From positions 186,001 through 250,000 of the forward strand of contig JASJDP010000008.1 of assembly GCA_030065095.1 (NCBI GenBank): 64,000 nucleotides of DNA. The letters are read 5' to 3'. The first letter of the stretch is position 1. Every line of letters begins with the position of its first letter. Positions 35,946-44,101 of the stretch are shown one piece after another. The position numbers and the translations under genes are program-made. This DNA comes from Rhodobacter sp. GTDB lineage: Bacteria; Pseudomonadota; Alphaproteobacteria; Rhodobacterales; Rhodobacteraceae. The notes under the pieces were generated by a model that ran no database searches, was not told the origin of the DNA, and saw nothing but the letters and a program-made list of their open reading frames with translations.

Positions 35946-36943
35946 CCCGGCTGGCCGTTGTCGGCGCCGGATTGATCGGGTCGCGGCATATCCGGGCGGT
36001 GCAGCAGAACCCCGATTGCACGCTGGTGGCGGTGGTCGAGCCGGATGCGGCCCGAACCGCCGGGCTCGACGTGCCGGTCTACGCGCGGATCGAGGACGTA
36101 CAGGAAGCTGCAGACGGGGCGATCATCGCCAGTCCGACGCCCCTGCATCCCGACCATGTGCGTGCCGCTGCCGCACGAGGCTGGGGGGTGCTGATCGAAA
36201 AGCCGGTGGCCGACAGCCTGGCCGAGGCCGATGCGCTGATCGCGACCGTCAAGGGCGCGCGGGTCGCCTCTCTGGTCGGCCATCACCGGCGGCACCATCA
36301 GAGCGTGGCGCTGTTGCGCAGGATCGTGACGGAAGGCCGGATCGGGCAGCCGGTGCTGGCCACGCTCATCTGGGCGATGAAAAAGCCCGATGCCTATTTC
36401 GAAGGGAACTGGCGATCGGGCGGCGGTGGCTCTCCGGTGATGATCAATCTCGTGCACGACATCGACCTGCTGCGGTTTCTCTTCGGCGAGGTGACGGAAG
36501 TGGCGGCCGTCGGCGGCGCGCCTGTCCGTGACGCGGATCGGGTCGAAAGCGGCGCGGTGGCCCTGTCCTTTGCCGGCGGGGTCAGCGCCACGCTGGCCTT
36601 TGCCGACACCACGCCCAGCCCCTGGGGGTTCGAGGCCGGCACGGGAGAGAACCCCAACATCGCGCGATCGGGCCAGAACATGTTGTGGATCGCAGGAACC
36701 GAAGGCGGCGTGGCGTTCCCGTCGCTGCATGTCTGGTCGGGCGCGGCGGATTGGTCCGAGACCCCGGTCAATGCGCGCGAGGGCGCGCCTGCGACCGACC
36801 CGCTGGCGGCGCAGCTGCGGCATTTTCTCGACGTGATTACAGGCCGGGCCGAACCGTTGATCGACGCCGAGGATGCGCGCAAGACGCTTGCCGTTGCCCT
36901 GCAGATCGAGACCGCGCTCGCGCGGGCGCGGGAGGCCGCATGA
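35942..36943 (+). CDS. Gfo/Idh/MocA-family oxidoreductase
   Basis: NAD(P)-dependent sugar or sugar-acid dehydrogenase, 333 residues. It opens LAVVGAGLIGSRHIRAV (Rossmann), has the family signature VLIEKPVADSLAEAD near residue 90, and the catalytic region VHDIDLLRFLFG. The start is GTG, overlapping the UxaA-family stop. It belongs to a tightly coupled chain that runs through 37770. Confidence 0.87.
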   Translation: MTRLAVVGAGLIGSRHIRAVQQNPDCTLVAVVEPDAARTAGLDVPVYARIEDVQEAADGAIIASPTPLHPDHVRAAAARGWGVLIEKPVADSLAEADALIATVKGARVASLVGHHRRHHQSVALLRRIVTEGRIGQPVLATLIWAMKKPDAYFEGNWRSGGGGSPVMINLVHDIDLLRFLFGEVTEVAAVGGAPVRDADRVESGAVALSFAGGVSATLAFADTTPSPWGFEAGTGENPNIARSGQNMLWIAGTEGGVAFPSLHVWSGAADWSETPVNAREGAPATDPLAAQLRHFLDVITGRAEPLIDAEDARKTLAVALQIETALARAREAA

Positions 36944-37770
36944 GCACGCTGCGGGCCGGTCTGATCGGCGAACACATCAGCCGCACGCGGCTGCCACTTG
37001 CGCTGGACCTCATGTGCGGAATGGCCGGCTGGACGCTGGAGTTCGAGCTGATTGATATCGTTGACCGGTCGGGGTTCGACTTTGACGCGACGGTGGACGG
37101 GCTGCAAACGAAGGGCTGGACCGGCGTTACGGTGACCCACCCCTGGAAGACCAGCGCGGCCGCCTATGCAGGTGACGGGATGCTGCCCGAACTGCGCGGG
37201 CTGGGGGCGTCGAACACGCTGGTTTTCGGGCAGCCGCTGACCGGGCACAACACCGATTTCACCGGGTTCATCGCCGCTTGGGAGGCGGCGATGGACGCTG
37301 CGCCAGGCCGCGTGGCGATGGCGGGCGCGGGCGGTGTGGCACGGGCGCTGGGGCCGGCGCTGGCACGGCTGGGTGCAGGCGAGATCGTGATCTGGGATAT
37401 GGACCGGTCACGCGCCGAGGATCTGGCCGCGATGATCGGGCCGGCGGCTCTGGTCGTGCCTGCAAGCGAAGCGGACGAGGCGATCCGTGCCGCCGACGGG
37501 CTGGTGAATGCGACACCGATGGGGATGCGCGAGTATCCCGGCAGCGCGTTCGACGCAATCCTGATCGGGCCGCAACGCTGGGCCTTCGATGCGGTCTACA
37601 CCCCGACCAACACCGAGTTTCTGCAGGACGCTTCGACCGCGGGGCTGATCACGCTATCGGGCTTTGCGCTGTTCCAGCACATGGCGATCCGGTCGTTTCA
37701 GGCCTATACCGGCATTTCGCTCGACCCCGCCGAGGTTCTTCCGAGGCTCGACACACTGAAGCCGGATTGA
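36940..37770 (+). CDS. Shikimate/quinate dehydrogenase-like protein
   Basis: The 276-residue protein has the AroE fold. The catalytic Lys is in VTVTHPWKTS (usually VTIPHK) and the Asp in GHNTDFTGF. The NAD(P) site is GAGGVARALGPALARLG, and NATPMGM follows. A catabolic paralogue rather than housekeeping aroE is likely, because it is embedded in the sugar-acid operon and ATGA-coupled to the Gfo/Idh gene. Quinate, shikimate or another cyclic hydroxy acid is possible. Confidence 0.8.
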   Translation: MSTLRAGLIGEHISRTRLPLALDLMCGMAGWTLEFELIDIVDRSGFDFDATVDGLQTKGWTGVTVTHPWKTSAAAYAGDGMLPELRGLGASNTLVFGQPLTGHNTDFTGFIAAWEAAMDAAPGRVAMAGAGGVARALGPALARLGAGEIVIWDMDRSRAEDLAAMIGPAALVVPASEADEAIRAADGLVNATPMGMREYPGSAFDAILIGPQRWAFDAVYTPTNTEFLQDASTAGLITLSGFALFQHMAIRSFQAYTGISLDPAEVLPRLDTLKPD

Positions 37771-37783
37771 GGGGGAGGGTGAA

Positions 37784-38686
37784 GTGGCCAGCGAAGTTCT
37801 GACCGACGCGCAGATCGCGTTTTACCGCGACAACGGTTATCTGGTGCTCGAAAACCGGATCCCGATGGCGGCAATCGAGGCGATCCGCGCCGAGATCGCG
37901 CGCTTCGAGGAGGAGGCGCGCGGCCTGACCGCGTCGAGCGACCGTTTGGATCTGGAGGACAGCCATACGCCGGATGCCCCGCGGATCCGGCGGATCAAAC
38001 TGCCCCATACCATCAGCGACACCGTGCGGGACCTGATGTATTCTGACCATGTGCTTGCCCCGGTCCGGGATCTGATCGGGCCGGATCTGCGGCTGCATAC
38101 GACGAAGCTGAACATGAAATCGGCGGGCTACGGGGCGGCGATCGAGTGGCATCAGGACATGGCGTTCTATCCGCATACGAATGACGATGTGCTGGCGGTG
38201 GGCGTGATGATCGACGACATGGCGCCCGAGAACGGGCCGCTGATGGTGTTTCCGGGATCGCACAAGGGGCCGACCCATGATCATCACGCGGGCGGTGTCT
38301 TTGTCGGCGCGGTGGACCTGCAGGCGTCGGGGCTGGACGCTCGGGATGCGGTTATGCTGACCGGGCCCGCGGGGTCGATTTCGATCCATCACGGGCGGTC
38401 TCTGCACGGCTCGGCGCTGAACCTGTCGGCCCGGAACCGGCGTGTCCTGTTCTACGAAGTGATGGCGGCGGATGCGTTTCCCGTCATGGGCTCGATGACG
38501 GGTTTTTCGTCGCTGGAAGAATACAACGAACGGATGCTGTGCGGACGGCCCGGCATCGAGCCAAGGCTGGTCGATTGGCCGGTGCGAATCCCGCTGCCGC
38601 AACCCGAGAGCCGCGGGTCGATCTACGAGATCCAGAAGGGGCTGCCGCACCGGGGATTTTCGATCTACGACACGGAGAAGACGTGA
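37784..38686 (+). CDS. Phytanoyl-CoA dioxygenase (PhyH) family protein, second copy
   Basis: Fe(II)/2-oxoglutarate oxygenase of 300 residues. Metal ligands are H123-x-D125 (EWHQDMAFYPH) and H208 (RSLHGSALNLS), with the Arg of RNRRVLFYEV for 2-oxoglutarate. It opens LTDAQIAFYRDNGYLVLEN. The start is GTG behind GGGGGAGGG. It differs strongly from the paralogue at 33462, so the two likely have different substrates. Confidence 0.83.
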   Translation: MASEVLTDAQIAFYRDNGYLVLENRIPMAAIEAIRAEIARFEEEARGLTASSDRLDLEDSHTPDAPRIRRIKLPHTISDTVRDLMYSDHVLAPVRDLIGPDLRLHTTKLNMKSAGYGAAIEWHQDMAFYPHTNDDVLAVGVMIDDMAPENGPLMVFPGSHKGPTHDHHAGGVFVGAVDLQASGLDARDAVMLTGPAGSISIHHGRSLHGSALNLSARNRRVLFYEVMAADAFPVMGSMTGFSSLEEYNERMLCGRPGIEPRLVDWPVRIPLPQPESRGSIYEIQKGLPHRGFSIYDTEKT

Positions 38687-38695
38687 GCCGGGCGC

Positions 38696-38718
38696 ACAGA
38701 TTTTCGTCGAAAATCTGT
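38696..38718. terminator. Perfect 11-bp inverted repeat downstream of the second PhyH gene
   Basis: ACAGATTTTCG (38696-38706) and CGAAAATCTGT (38708-38718) flank a single T between two plus-strand genes. It lacks a T-run, so it may be a repeat hairpin or mRNA processing element rather than a strict terminator. Confidence 0.5.
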
Positions 38719-38741
38719 ACATTGGGACAGGGAGATATCGG

Positions 38742-39629
38742 ATGAGCAAGCCAACGATTGGATTTATCGGTCTGGGCCTGATGGGCTCGGCCATGGTGGA
38801 ACGGCTGCAGTCCTGCGGCTACGGTCTGACCGTCATCGCCAACCGGTCACGGGCCAATGTCGAGGCGGCGGTGGCGCGCGGGGCGGTCGAAGTGGGCACC
38901 GCCCGCGAGGTCGCGGCGGCGAGCGACATCGTGATGCTGTGCATGGGCACCAGCGCCCAGGTGGAAAGCCGGATGCGGGGGCCGGACGGCGTGATAGCGG
39001 GGCTTAGGACTGATGCGGTGGTGATTGATTTCGGCACCTCGCTGCCGGGATCGACCCGGGCGCTGGGGGCCGAGGCGGCCGCGGCCGGCGGCGCCTATAT
39101 GGACGCGCCGCTGGGCCGGACGCCGATGCATGCCAGGGACGGGCTCTTGAACATCATGGGCGCCGGGGACAAGACGGCGTTCGACACCGTCAAGCCGGTG
39201 CTGGACGATCTGGGCGAGAACGTCTTTCACCTCGGTGATCTGGGAGCGGGGCACACGATCAAGCTGATCAACAACTTCTTTGCCATGACCACGGCAAACG
39301 CGATGTCCGAGGCCTTTGCGATGGCCGACAAGATGGGCGTGCCGCGGCAGAACCTTTACGACGTGATGGCCGCCGGGCCGCTGAGGTCGGGGATGATGGA
39401 TTTCGTCAAGGCCTATGCGATCGACGGCGACCCCGGGATGCTGGCCTTTGCGGTCAAGAACGCGCGCAAGGATGTCGGCTATTACGTGCAGATGGCGCAG
39501 GAGGCTGGGGCGGACAGCATCATGGCGCAATGCGCACGGCGCGCGCTCGAACTGTCCGAAGAGGCGGGTCGCGCCGAGGCCTACGTCACCGAGCAGGTGG
39601 ATTTCTTCACTGCCCGTTTTGGCGATTGA
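38742..39629 (+). CDS. NAD-dependent beta-hydroxyacid dehydrogenase with a GRT substrate loop
   Basis: The 295-residue protein belongs to the GarR/3-HIBADH family: GFIGLGLMGSAMVERL at the N-terminus and catalytic K174 in HTIKLINNF. Where most members have a G-G or S-G-G loop, this one reads DAPLGRTPMHARDGLLNIMG (G125-R126-T127), recalling YihU, the sulfolactaldehyde reductase. The substrate could thus be a strongly anionic aldehyde, but tartronate semialdehyde is also possible. kdgK follows after 9 bp. Confidence 0.82.
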   Translation: MSKPTIGFIGLGLMGSAMVERLQSCGYGLTVIANRSRANVEAAVARGAVEVGTAREVAAASDIVMLCMGTSAQVESRMRGPDGVIAGLRTDAVVIDFGTSLPGSTRALGAEAAAAGGAYMDAPLGRTPMHARDGLLNIMGAGDKTAFDTVKPVLDDLGENVFHLGDLGAGHTIKLINNFFAMTTANAMSEAFAMADKMGVPRQNLYDVMAAGPLRSGMMDFVKAYAIDGDPGMLAFAVKNARKDVGYYVQMAQEAGADSIMAQCARRALELSEEAGRAEAYVTEQVDFFTARFGD

Positions 39630-39638
39630 GGCCAGCCG

Positions 39639-40550
39639 ATGCGTGTCGCCTGTGTTGGCGAGGCCATGGTGGAGTTGTCGCTGGACAGGTCCGGCGGGAC
39701 AGCGCAGGTGGGGTTTGCGGGCGACACACTGAACACGGCGATCTACCTCAAGCGATCGGCGCCGGATCTGGAGGTGGCCTATGTGACCCGGCTGGGCCGG
39801 GATCCGTTCTCGGACAGGATGCTGGCGTTCATGGCCTCGGAAGAGCTGGCAACCGGTGCCGTCAGCTTCAGCGACGCACGGCATCCGGGGCTTTACGCAA
39901 TCACCACGGACGCGGCGGGTGAGCGGTCGTTCACCTACTGGCGTGACCGTTCCGCGGCGCGGGAATTGTTCCAAACGTGCAACTCGGTCACGTTCGAGGC
40001 GCTGGAGGAATTTGACGTGATCTACCTGTCAGCGATCACGCTTGCAATTCTGCCGGAGCATGTGAGGTCGGAATTCTGCAAGTGGCTCGGTATTTGGCGC
40101 GGGGGTGGCGCGAGGGTGGTGTTCGATTCGAACTATCGCCCCGCCTTGTGGGCAGACCGCGCAGAGGCGCAGGCAGCGATTGGGCGGTTGTGGGAATTGA
40201 CAGATATCGCTCTGCCAAGCGTGGATGACGAGCTGGCGGTCTTTGGGGATAACTCGGTGGATGAGGTCGTGGCGCGGCTGCGATCCTCGGGGATCCGGCA
40301 GGGTGCGCTGAAATGTGGGCCGGATGGACCGGCGTCGCTTGGCGCGCCGGTGGCACAGGCTTATCCCGCCGCGCGCCGCGTGGTCGACACCACCGCGGCG
40401 GGCGACAGTTTCAACGGAGCCTATCTGGGGGCGCTGTTGACCGGCGCAAGCCAGGAGGCGGCGCTGCGGGCAGGGCACGATCTGGCGTGCCGGGTGGTTG
40501 GGGTAAAGGGTGCCATCCTTCCGTGTCGGAACGCGGTGCGTAGTGAGTGA
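39639..40550 (+). CDS. kdgK: 2-keto-3-deoxygluconate kinase
   Basis: PfkB-family kinase of 303 residues that phosphorylates KDG to KDPG, the entry to the Entner-Doudoroff cleavage. KdgK hallmarks are GDTLNTAIYLKRSAPDLEV and FDSNYRPALW. The ATP/catalytic site is DTTAAGDSFNGAYLGALL. It ends the plus-strand sugar-acid unit and fits a UxaA-type dehydratase upstream. The KDPG aldolase gene is not in the window. Confidence 0.9.
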   Translation: MRVACVGEAMVELSLDRSGGTAQVGFAGDTLNTAIYLKRSAPDLEVAYVTRLGRDPFSDRMLAFMASEELATGAVSFSDARHPGLYAITTDAAGERSFTYWRDRSAARELFQTCNSVTFEALEEFDVIYLSAITLAILPEHVRSEFCKWLGIWRGGGARVVFDSNYRPALWADRAEAQAAIGRLWELTDIALPSVDDELAVFGDNSVDEVVARLRSSGIRQGALKCGPDGPASLGAPVAQAYPAARRVVDTTAAGDSFNGAYLGALLTGASQEAALRAGHDLACRVVGVKGAILPCRNAVRSE

Positions 40551-40567
40551 AACGTAACGTAGGATTT

Positions 40568-40800
40568 GGCCTGGAGCGGACGTTTGCCCGTTGAGCGCGA
40601 AGCTGCGCCATCGCCGACCCGCGGTGAGGCGAGCCAAACCTCTGAACGGCTCGATTTATCCCTACAAAGTCCGAACGACCTTAATCCGGTACGCGACGCC
40701 AGCAAATCGCCTCCCCTCCGGGGCGGGTCGGCGATGGCGCGGCGGCCTTCGGCCTTGATTCCGCGCCTGAAGCCTGGTTGCGTACGCCCGCACCAGGCCG
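40568..40800. repeat. Dispersed ~235-bp imperfect palindrome, copy B
   Basis: It fills most of the 289-bp gap between convergent kdgK and the VOC-bicupin gene. Outer arms are ggcctggagcggacg and the inverse cgtacgcccgcaccaggcc. Inner arms start with GCCATCGCCGACCCGC at 40607 and GCGGGTCGGCGATGGC near 40723. The core gaacggctcgatttatcc...caaagtccgaacgac is unpaired and conserved. The tail tcgcgctcta at the neighbouring stop codon is shared with copy A. Confidence 0.85.
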
Positions 40801-40839
40801 GAACCGGTCGAACACGGTTCTGTCAAAACGCATCGCGCT

Positions 40840-41928
40840 CTAGGTGCCTTGCGTGGTCCGGAAACCGCCCGGCAGGCTGACCTCGAGTATCTCGATATCG
40901 TCCGAAGGTGCGGCATACCTTGTCGCCATGCCCGGCGGGATGACGAAGGCATCGCCGGGTTCCAGCGCGTGTGGCTCGCGATCTTCGCCTTCGAGGATCA
41001 TTGTACCCGACATGACGAAGCTGAACAGGATGTCGGCATCGTGGCGGCAAAACACCGGTGTCCCGTCCGCACGGCGGACGACATGAACGCCGGCAATACC
41101 TTGAGTATTGTTGGAAATCGTCGTGTCGCGGCTTTCGAAGCCGGGCAGCCGGTGTGGCACCCACGGGGTGTCACTCGCCTTGAAGTGGACGAAGCGCTGG
41201 CCCTGAAAACGGCGGCCGGGATTCTGCGGGCCGTTCGGCAGCTCCATCTCATGGTCGATGGTTGTGACGTGTTCGGCAGGCACGCCGATTTCGATCACCT
41301 CGATGTTGTCGGAGGCATAGAGCACCCGGTGGCGGATTTCGGGCGGCTGGATCACGCAGTTCCCCGCATGCAGCCGGAACGGCGGCCCTTGATCTTCGTA
41401 GACCAGATCGACCCAGCCGCGGTAGCAGAAGATCAGTTGGAACCCGACCGTGTGGTAATGCACCATATCCGGCACCGGGCCCCCGTCGGGTATGCGGATA
41501 TGGCTGGCGATGATCGAGCCGCCCAGTCGGTCGGGGATCAGATCGCGGTAATGCATCCCGGCACGTCCGATGATCCACGGCGCCTGGTCGGCAAGGCGGC
41601 GCACGATGAAGCTATGGATCGTGGGCGGGACGACAAGCGGCGGGTTCAGGGCGGCGATTTCGATGCGGCTGCCGTTCGGGGCGGTGAGTTCCCGCGCGCC
41701 ACCGGCGAAGCTGTCGGGATTCTCGGTGCGGATGCGGAGCGTGCCGGGCGGGTCGGGGGCGCCCTTTTCCACGCGAATCCGCAGCCCATGGCCCGAAAAT
41801 ACCGCGACCTGCGGGTCGTCGGCGGGATAGATCATGTCCAACCGCATGCCCAGCGTCTTGGTGAAGAACGGAATGTCGTCGCGCAGGTCCTGCGTCGGCA
41901 GTCTGATTTCGGCTTCGGTCCTGGGCAT
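40840..41928 (-). CDS. VOC-domain plus bicupin fusion protein
   Basis: A 362-residue protein with three parts: an N-terminal glyoxalase/VOC-like segment (~1-80, LPTQDLRDDIPFFTKTLGMR), then two cupin barrels (~130-235 with VHYHTVGFQLIFCYRG, and ~265-355 with FCRHDADILFSFVMSG, LEPGDAFVIPPG). Metal-binding His residues are in MVHYHTVG and FCRHDAD. The reaction is unknown; gentisate-type or other ring-cleaving bicupins are distant possibilities. It stands alone, reading toward repeat B. Confidence 0.75.
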   Translation of the reverse strand: MPRTEAEIRLPTQDLRDDIPFFTKTLGMRLDMIYPADDPQVAVFSGHGLRIRVEKGAPDPPGTLRIRTENPDSFAGGARELTAPNGSRIEIAALNPPLVVPPTIHSFIVRRLADQAPWIIGRAGMHYRDLIPDRLGGSIIASHIRIPDGGPVPDMVHYHTVGFQLIFCYRGWVDLVYEDQGPPFRLHAGNCVIQPPEIRHRVLYASDNIEVIEIGVPAEHVTTIDHEMELPNGPQNPGRRFQGQRFVHFKASDTPWVPHRLPGFESRDTTISNNTQGIAGVHVVRRADGTPVFCRHDADILFSFVMSGTMILEGEDREPHALEPGDAFVIPPGMATRYAAPSDDIEILEVSLPGGFRTTQGT

Positions 41929-42056
41929 CTGTCTTTCGGGGCTGATCGTACCGGCAGGCTATGGGAAGACGGCTGCCTTGCGCAACGGCGGCGTGATCTT
42001 GCGCTGATCGGCGGATTGCCCCACTAACGCGCAAAGCACTCGACGGACTTGCCCTT

Positions 42057-43169
42057 GTGACTGAACACTCCGCCTCTGCCGGGCTGCGCGTCGCGGTTTT
42101 AGACGACGTGTTCCGATGCGTCGAAAACGGCACCGGGCCGCATCCGGACAACTTGCTATGGCTCGATGCGGTGCTGGAACCGGCGATCCGTGCGGTTGGC
42201 GGCAGTCGGATAAGGGTCTCCAGCCACGACTTTGCCCAAAGGCGCGTCGATGTGGCACGGGTGATCGCCGCCTGCGGGCTGACAGCCGGACTGGGCGCGT
42301 GGGCGCACCTGCAGGAGATGGACGACACATCGGTGATCGGGCCGTGGCTGCGATCCTACCTGGGTGATATCGACACCGTCGTCGGGTTCGAACTGCCGAA
42401 CGTTTTATTCGATGCACTGGTGGGCACGGATCTGACCGTGATCGATCTGAGTTTCAGCCCGGTCCGGTTCCTGAGCGATCTGTGCCTCGATGTGCGGTGC
42501 AACGACCCGGGCCTTGCCGAGCATCTGCAGGCGATCGCAATTCCCGAAGACGAGGTGCTGGGCGAAGTCGCGCAGATTGCGGGAACCGTGCGTCGGAAAT
42601 TCAACGATGTCAGAGCGGCAGGCGCGCTTGGAAAGGCGGGTGTTCTGCTGGGGCAGACGCCGGTCGATGCTTCGCTGATCGAAAACGGGCGCGTTGTTGG
42701 CCTATCGGACTATACCGAACGGATTCTGGCCTGGGCCGAGCCGTTCGACACGGTGATCCTGAAGCCGCACCCTTATAACCCGAAGGGTCTGAACGTGCCG
42801 GATCTGCGCCGGTCCGGAAAACGGCTGGTTCGCACCGGCACCAGCCCGTATCAGCTGTTTTGCTATGAAAATGTGGTCGGGGCGGTGGCCGTGTCGTCGG
42901 GGACCCTGACGGAAGCCGAGTGGTTCGGGGTCGAGGCCTCCGGGTTTTTGACGCCGCCGCGGGCGCGGCATGCTGTGCGCCCGGTCGAGCGGGTGTCCTC
43001 GGCGTTCTTCACCGCGCCGTTCTGGCGGGCTTGGCGGGACGGGTTGGATCCGCTGTCCGAACCACGGCGCCTGCCCAGCCTGCGGGCGCAGATCAGGTGG
43101 GACTGGGGCTTCGACAGAAGCTTTCCCAATCCGAAATTCCGCCGGATCTGGCGGTTTCCGGGGTTTTGA
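42057..43169 (+). CDS. Unrecognised protein with glycosyltransferase-like HP motif
   Basis: I cannot assign this 370-residue protein. It lacks a signal peptide and clear membrane helices. The C-terminal half reads VILKPHPYNPKGL and then YENVVGAVAVSSGTLTEAEWFG, a pattern of a conserved HP followed by a Ser-rich loop that recalls capsule-polysaccharide and CDP-glycerol-transferase folds (GT-B). The start is GTG at 42057; no better ATG exists upstream. It is convergent with glpR (5 bp apart) and divergent from the bicupin gene. Confidence 0.65.
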   Translation: MTEHSASAGLRVAVLDDVFRCVENGTGPHPDNLLWLDAVLEPAIRAVGGSRIRVSSHDFAQRRVDVARVIAACGLTAGLGAWAHLQEMDDTSVIGPWLRSYLGDIDTVVGFELPNVLFDALVGTDLTVIDLSFSPVRFLSDLCLDVRCNDPGLAEHLQAIAIPEDEVLGEVAQIAGTVRRKFNDVRAAGALGKAGVLLGQTPVDASLIENGRVVGLSDYTERILAWAEPFDTVILKPHPYNPKGLNVPDLRRSGKRLVRTGTSPYQLFCYENVVGAVAVSSGTLTEAEWFGVEASGFLTPPRARHAVRPVERVSSAFFTAPFWRAWRDGLDPLSEPRRLPSLRAQIRWDWGFDRSFPNPKFRRIWRFPGF

Positions 43170-43174
43170 AGGGC

Positions 43175-43942
43175 TCAGACCGGTGCGCAGATTTCCACAT
43201 CGGTTTGCCAGGCCGCGCAGCGCTCGGCGGTCTCGGGGGGCATTGCGCGATCGGTGAAGACCCGGTCGATCTGTTCGAGCGACGCAATACGCGCCGGTGC
43301 AGCGCGCTGGAACTTCGAATGGTCGGCGACCAGAAAGACCTGCCGTGCCTGGGTGATGATGGTCTGGCTGACAGCAATTTCCTGCAGGTCGTAGTCCAAC
43401 AGATCCCCGGTCCGGTCGAGCGCCGAGCAGCCGATCACGGCCACGTCGACCTTGAACTGCCCGACCGCGCGCTGCGCCAGGGGGCCGACAAGCCCGCCGT
43501 CGCTGCGCCGCAGGGTGCCGCCGGCAACAATGATCTCGCATGCGGGGTTGCCCGCCAGCACGTTGGCCACATTCAGGTTGTTGGTAACCGCCAGCAGGGG
43601 GCTGTGGGTCACAAGCGCCTGTGCGACGGCCTCGGTCGTGGTGCCGATATTGAGGAAAACAGAGGCGCCGGGCGGGATCTTGGCCACGCATGCCTTTGCG
43701 ATCGCGCGCTTCTCCGGAGCATTCAGGCGGCGGCGCTCTTCGTACCCGATGTTGCGCAGGCCGGCCCGCAACACCGCGCCGCCATGGACCCGCTCCAACT
43801 CTCCGGCGTCGGCGAGCCCGCCGAGATCGCGCCGGATGGTCTGCAGGCTGACACCGAACCGGTCTGCCAACGCCTCGACCGAGACCTGACCGGACTGGCG
43901 GGCGAGATCGAGGATTTCCGTCTGCCGAAGGGTCTGCGCCAT
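43175..43942 (-). CDS. glpR: DeoR-family regulator, probable glycerol-3-phosphate repressor
   Basis: The 255-residue protein has an N-terminal DeoR helix-turn-helix (~5-55, VSVEALADRFGVSLQTIRRD, L-ER-HGG) and a sugar-phosphate sensor domain with GTTTEAVAQAL and ADHSKF. The ATG follows a perfect AGGAGG. It is divergent from glpD, which supports the GlpR name. The effector should be glycerol-3-phosphate. Confidence 0.88.
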   Translation of the reverse strand: MAQTLRQTEILDLARQSGQVSVEALADRFGVSLQTIRRDLGGLADAGELERVHGGAVLRAGLRNIGYEERRRLNAPEKRAIAKACVAKIPPGASVFLNIGTTTEAVAQALVTHSPLLAVTNNLNVANVLAGNPACEIIVAGGTLRRSDGGLVGPLAQRAVGQFKVDVAVIGCSALDRTGDLLDYDLQEIAVSQTIITQARQVFLVADHSKFQRAAPARIASLEQIDRVFTDRAMPPETAERCAAWQTDVEICAPV

Positions 43943-44101
43943 CTGGGCCTCCTTTCCCGCAAGTATTTTCGGTTTTGAGCGATTTGCAAGAGTCCGCGTG
44001 TATTCCGCGTCCGATTTTGAGAATAACGCGCAAATTCGCGCTTCTGTGCGCACGCTGTTTCCGGTATGGTTCACGGCGAATTTCATAAAGGGAGTCGGCG
44101 G
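43943..44101. promoter_or_regulatory. glpR-glpD divergent promoter region
   Basis: The 159-bp gap is AT-richer than its surroundings. TTTTGAG occurs twice (ggttttgagcg near 43970 and gattttgagaa near 44012), with ttttcg close by, which would suit DeoR-type direct repeats. This operator reading is tentative. Confidence 0.4.

Noticed and set aside
40566-40880. Small conserved-looking frame within the palindromic repeats (PSPTRGEA..., also in copies A and C)
   Set aside because: The protein similarity follows from the DNA repeat; both strands give equally similar frames, no ribosome site is present, and the frame has no consistent end.
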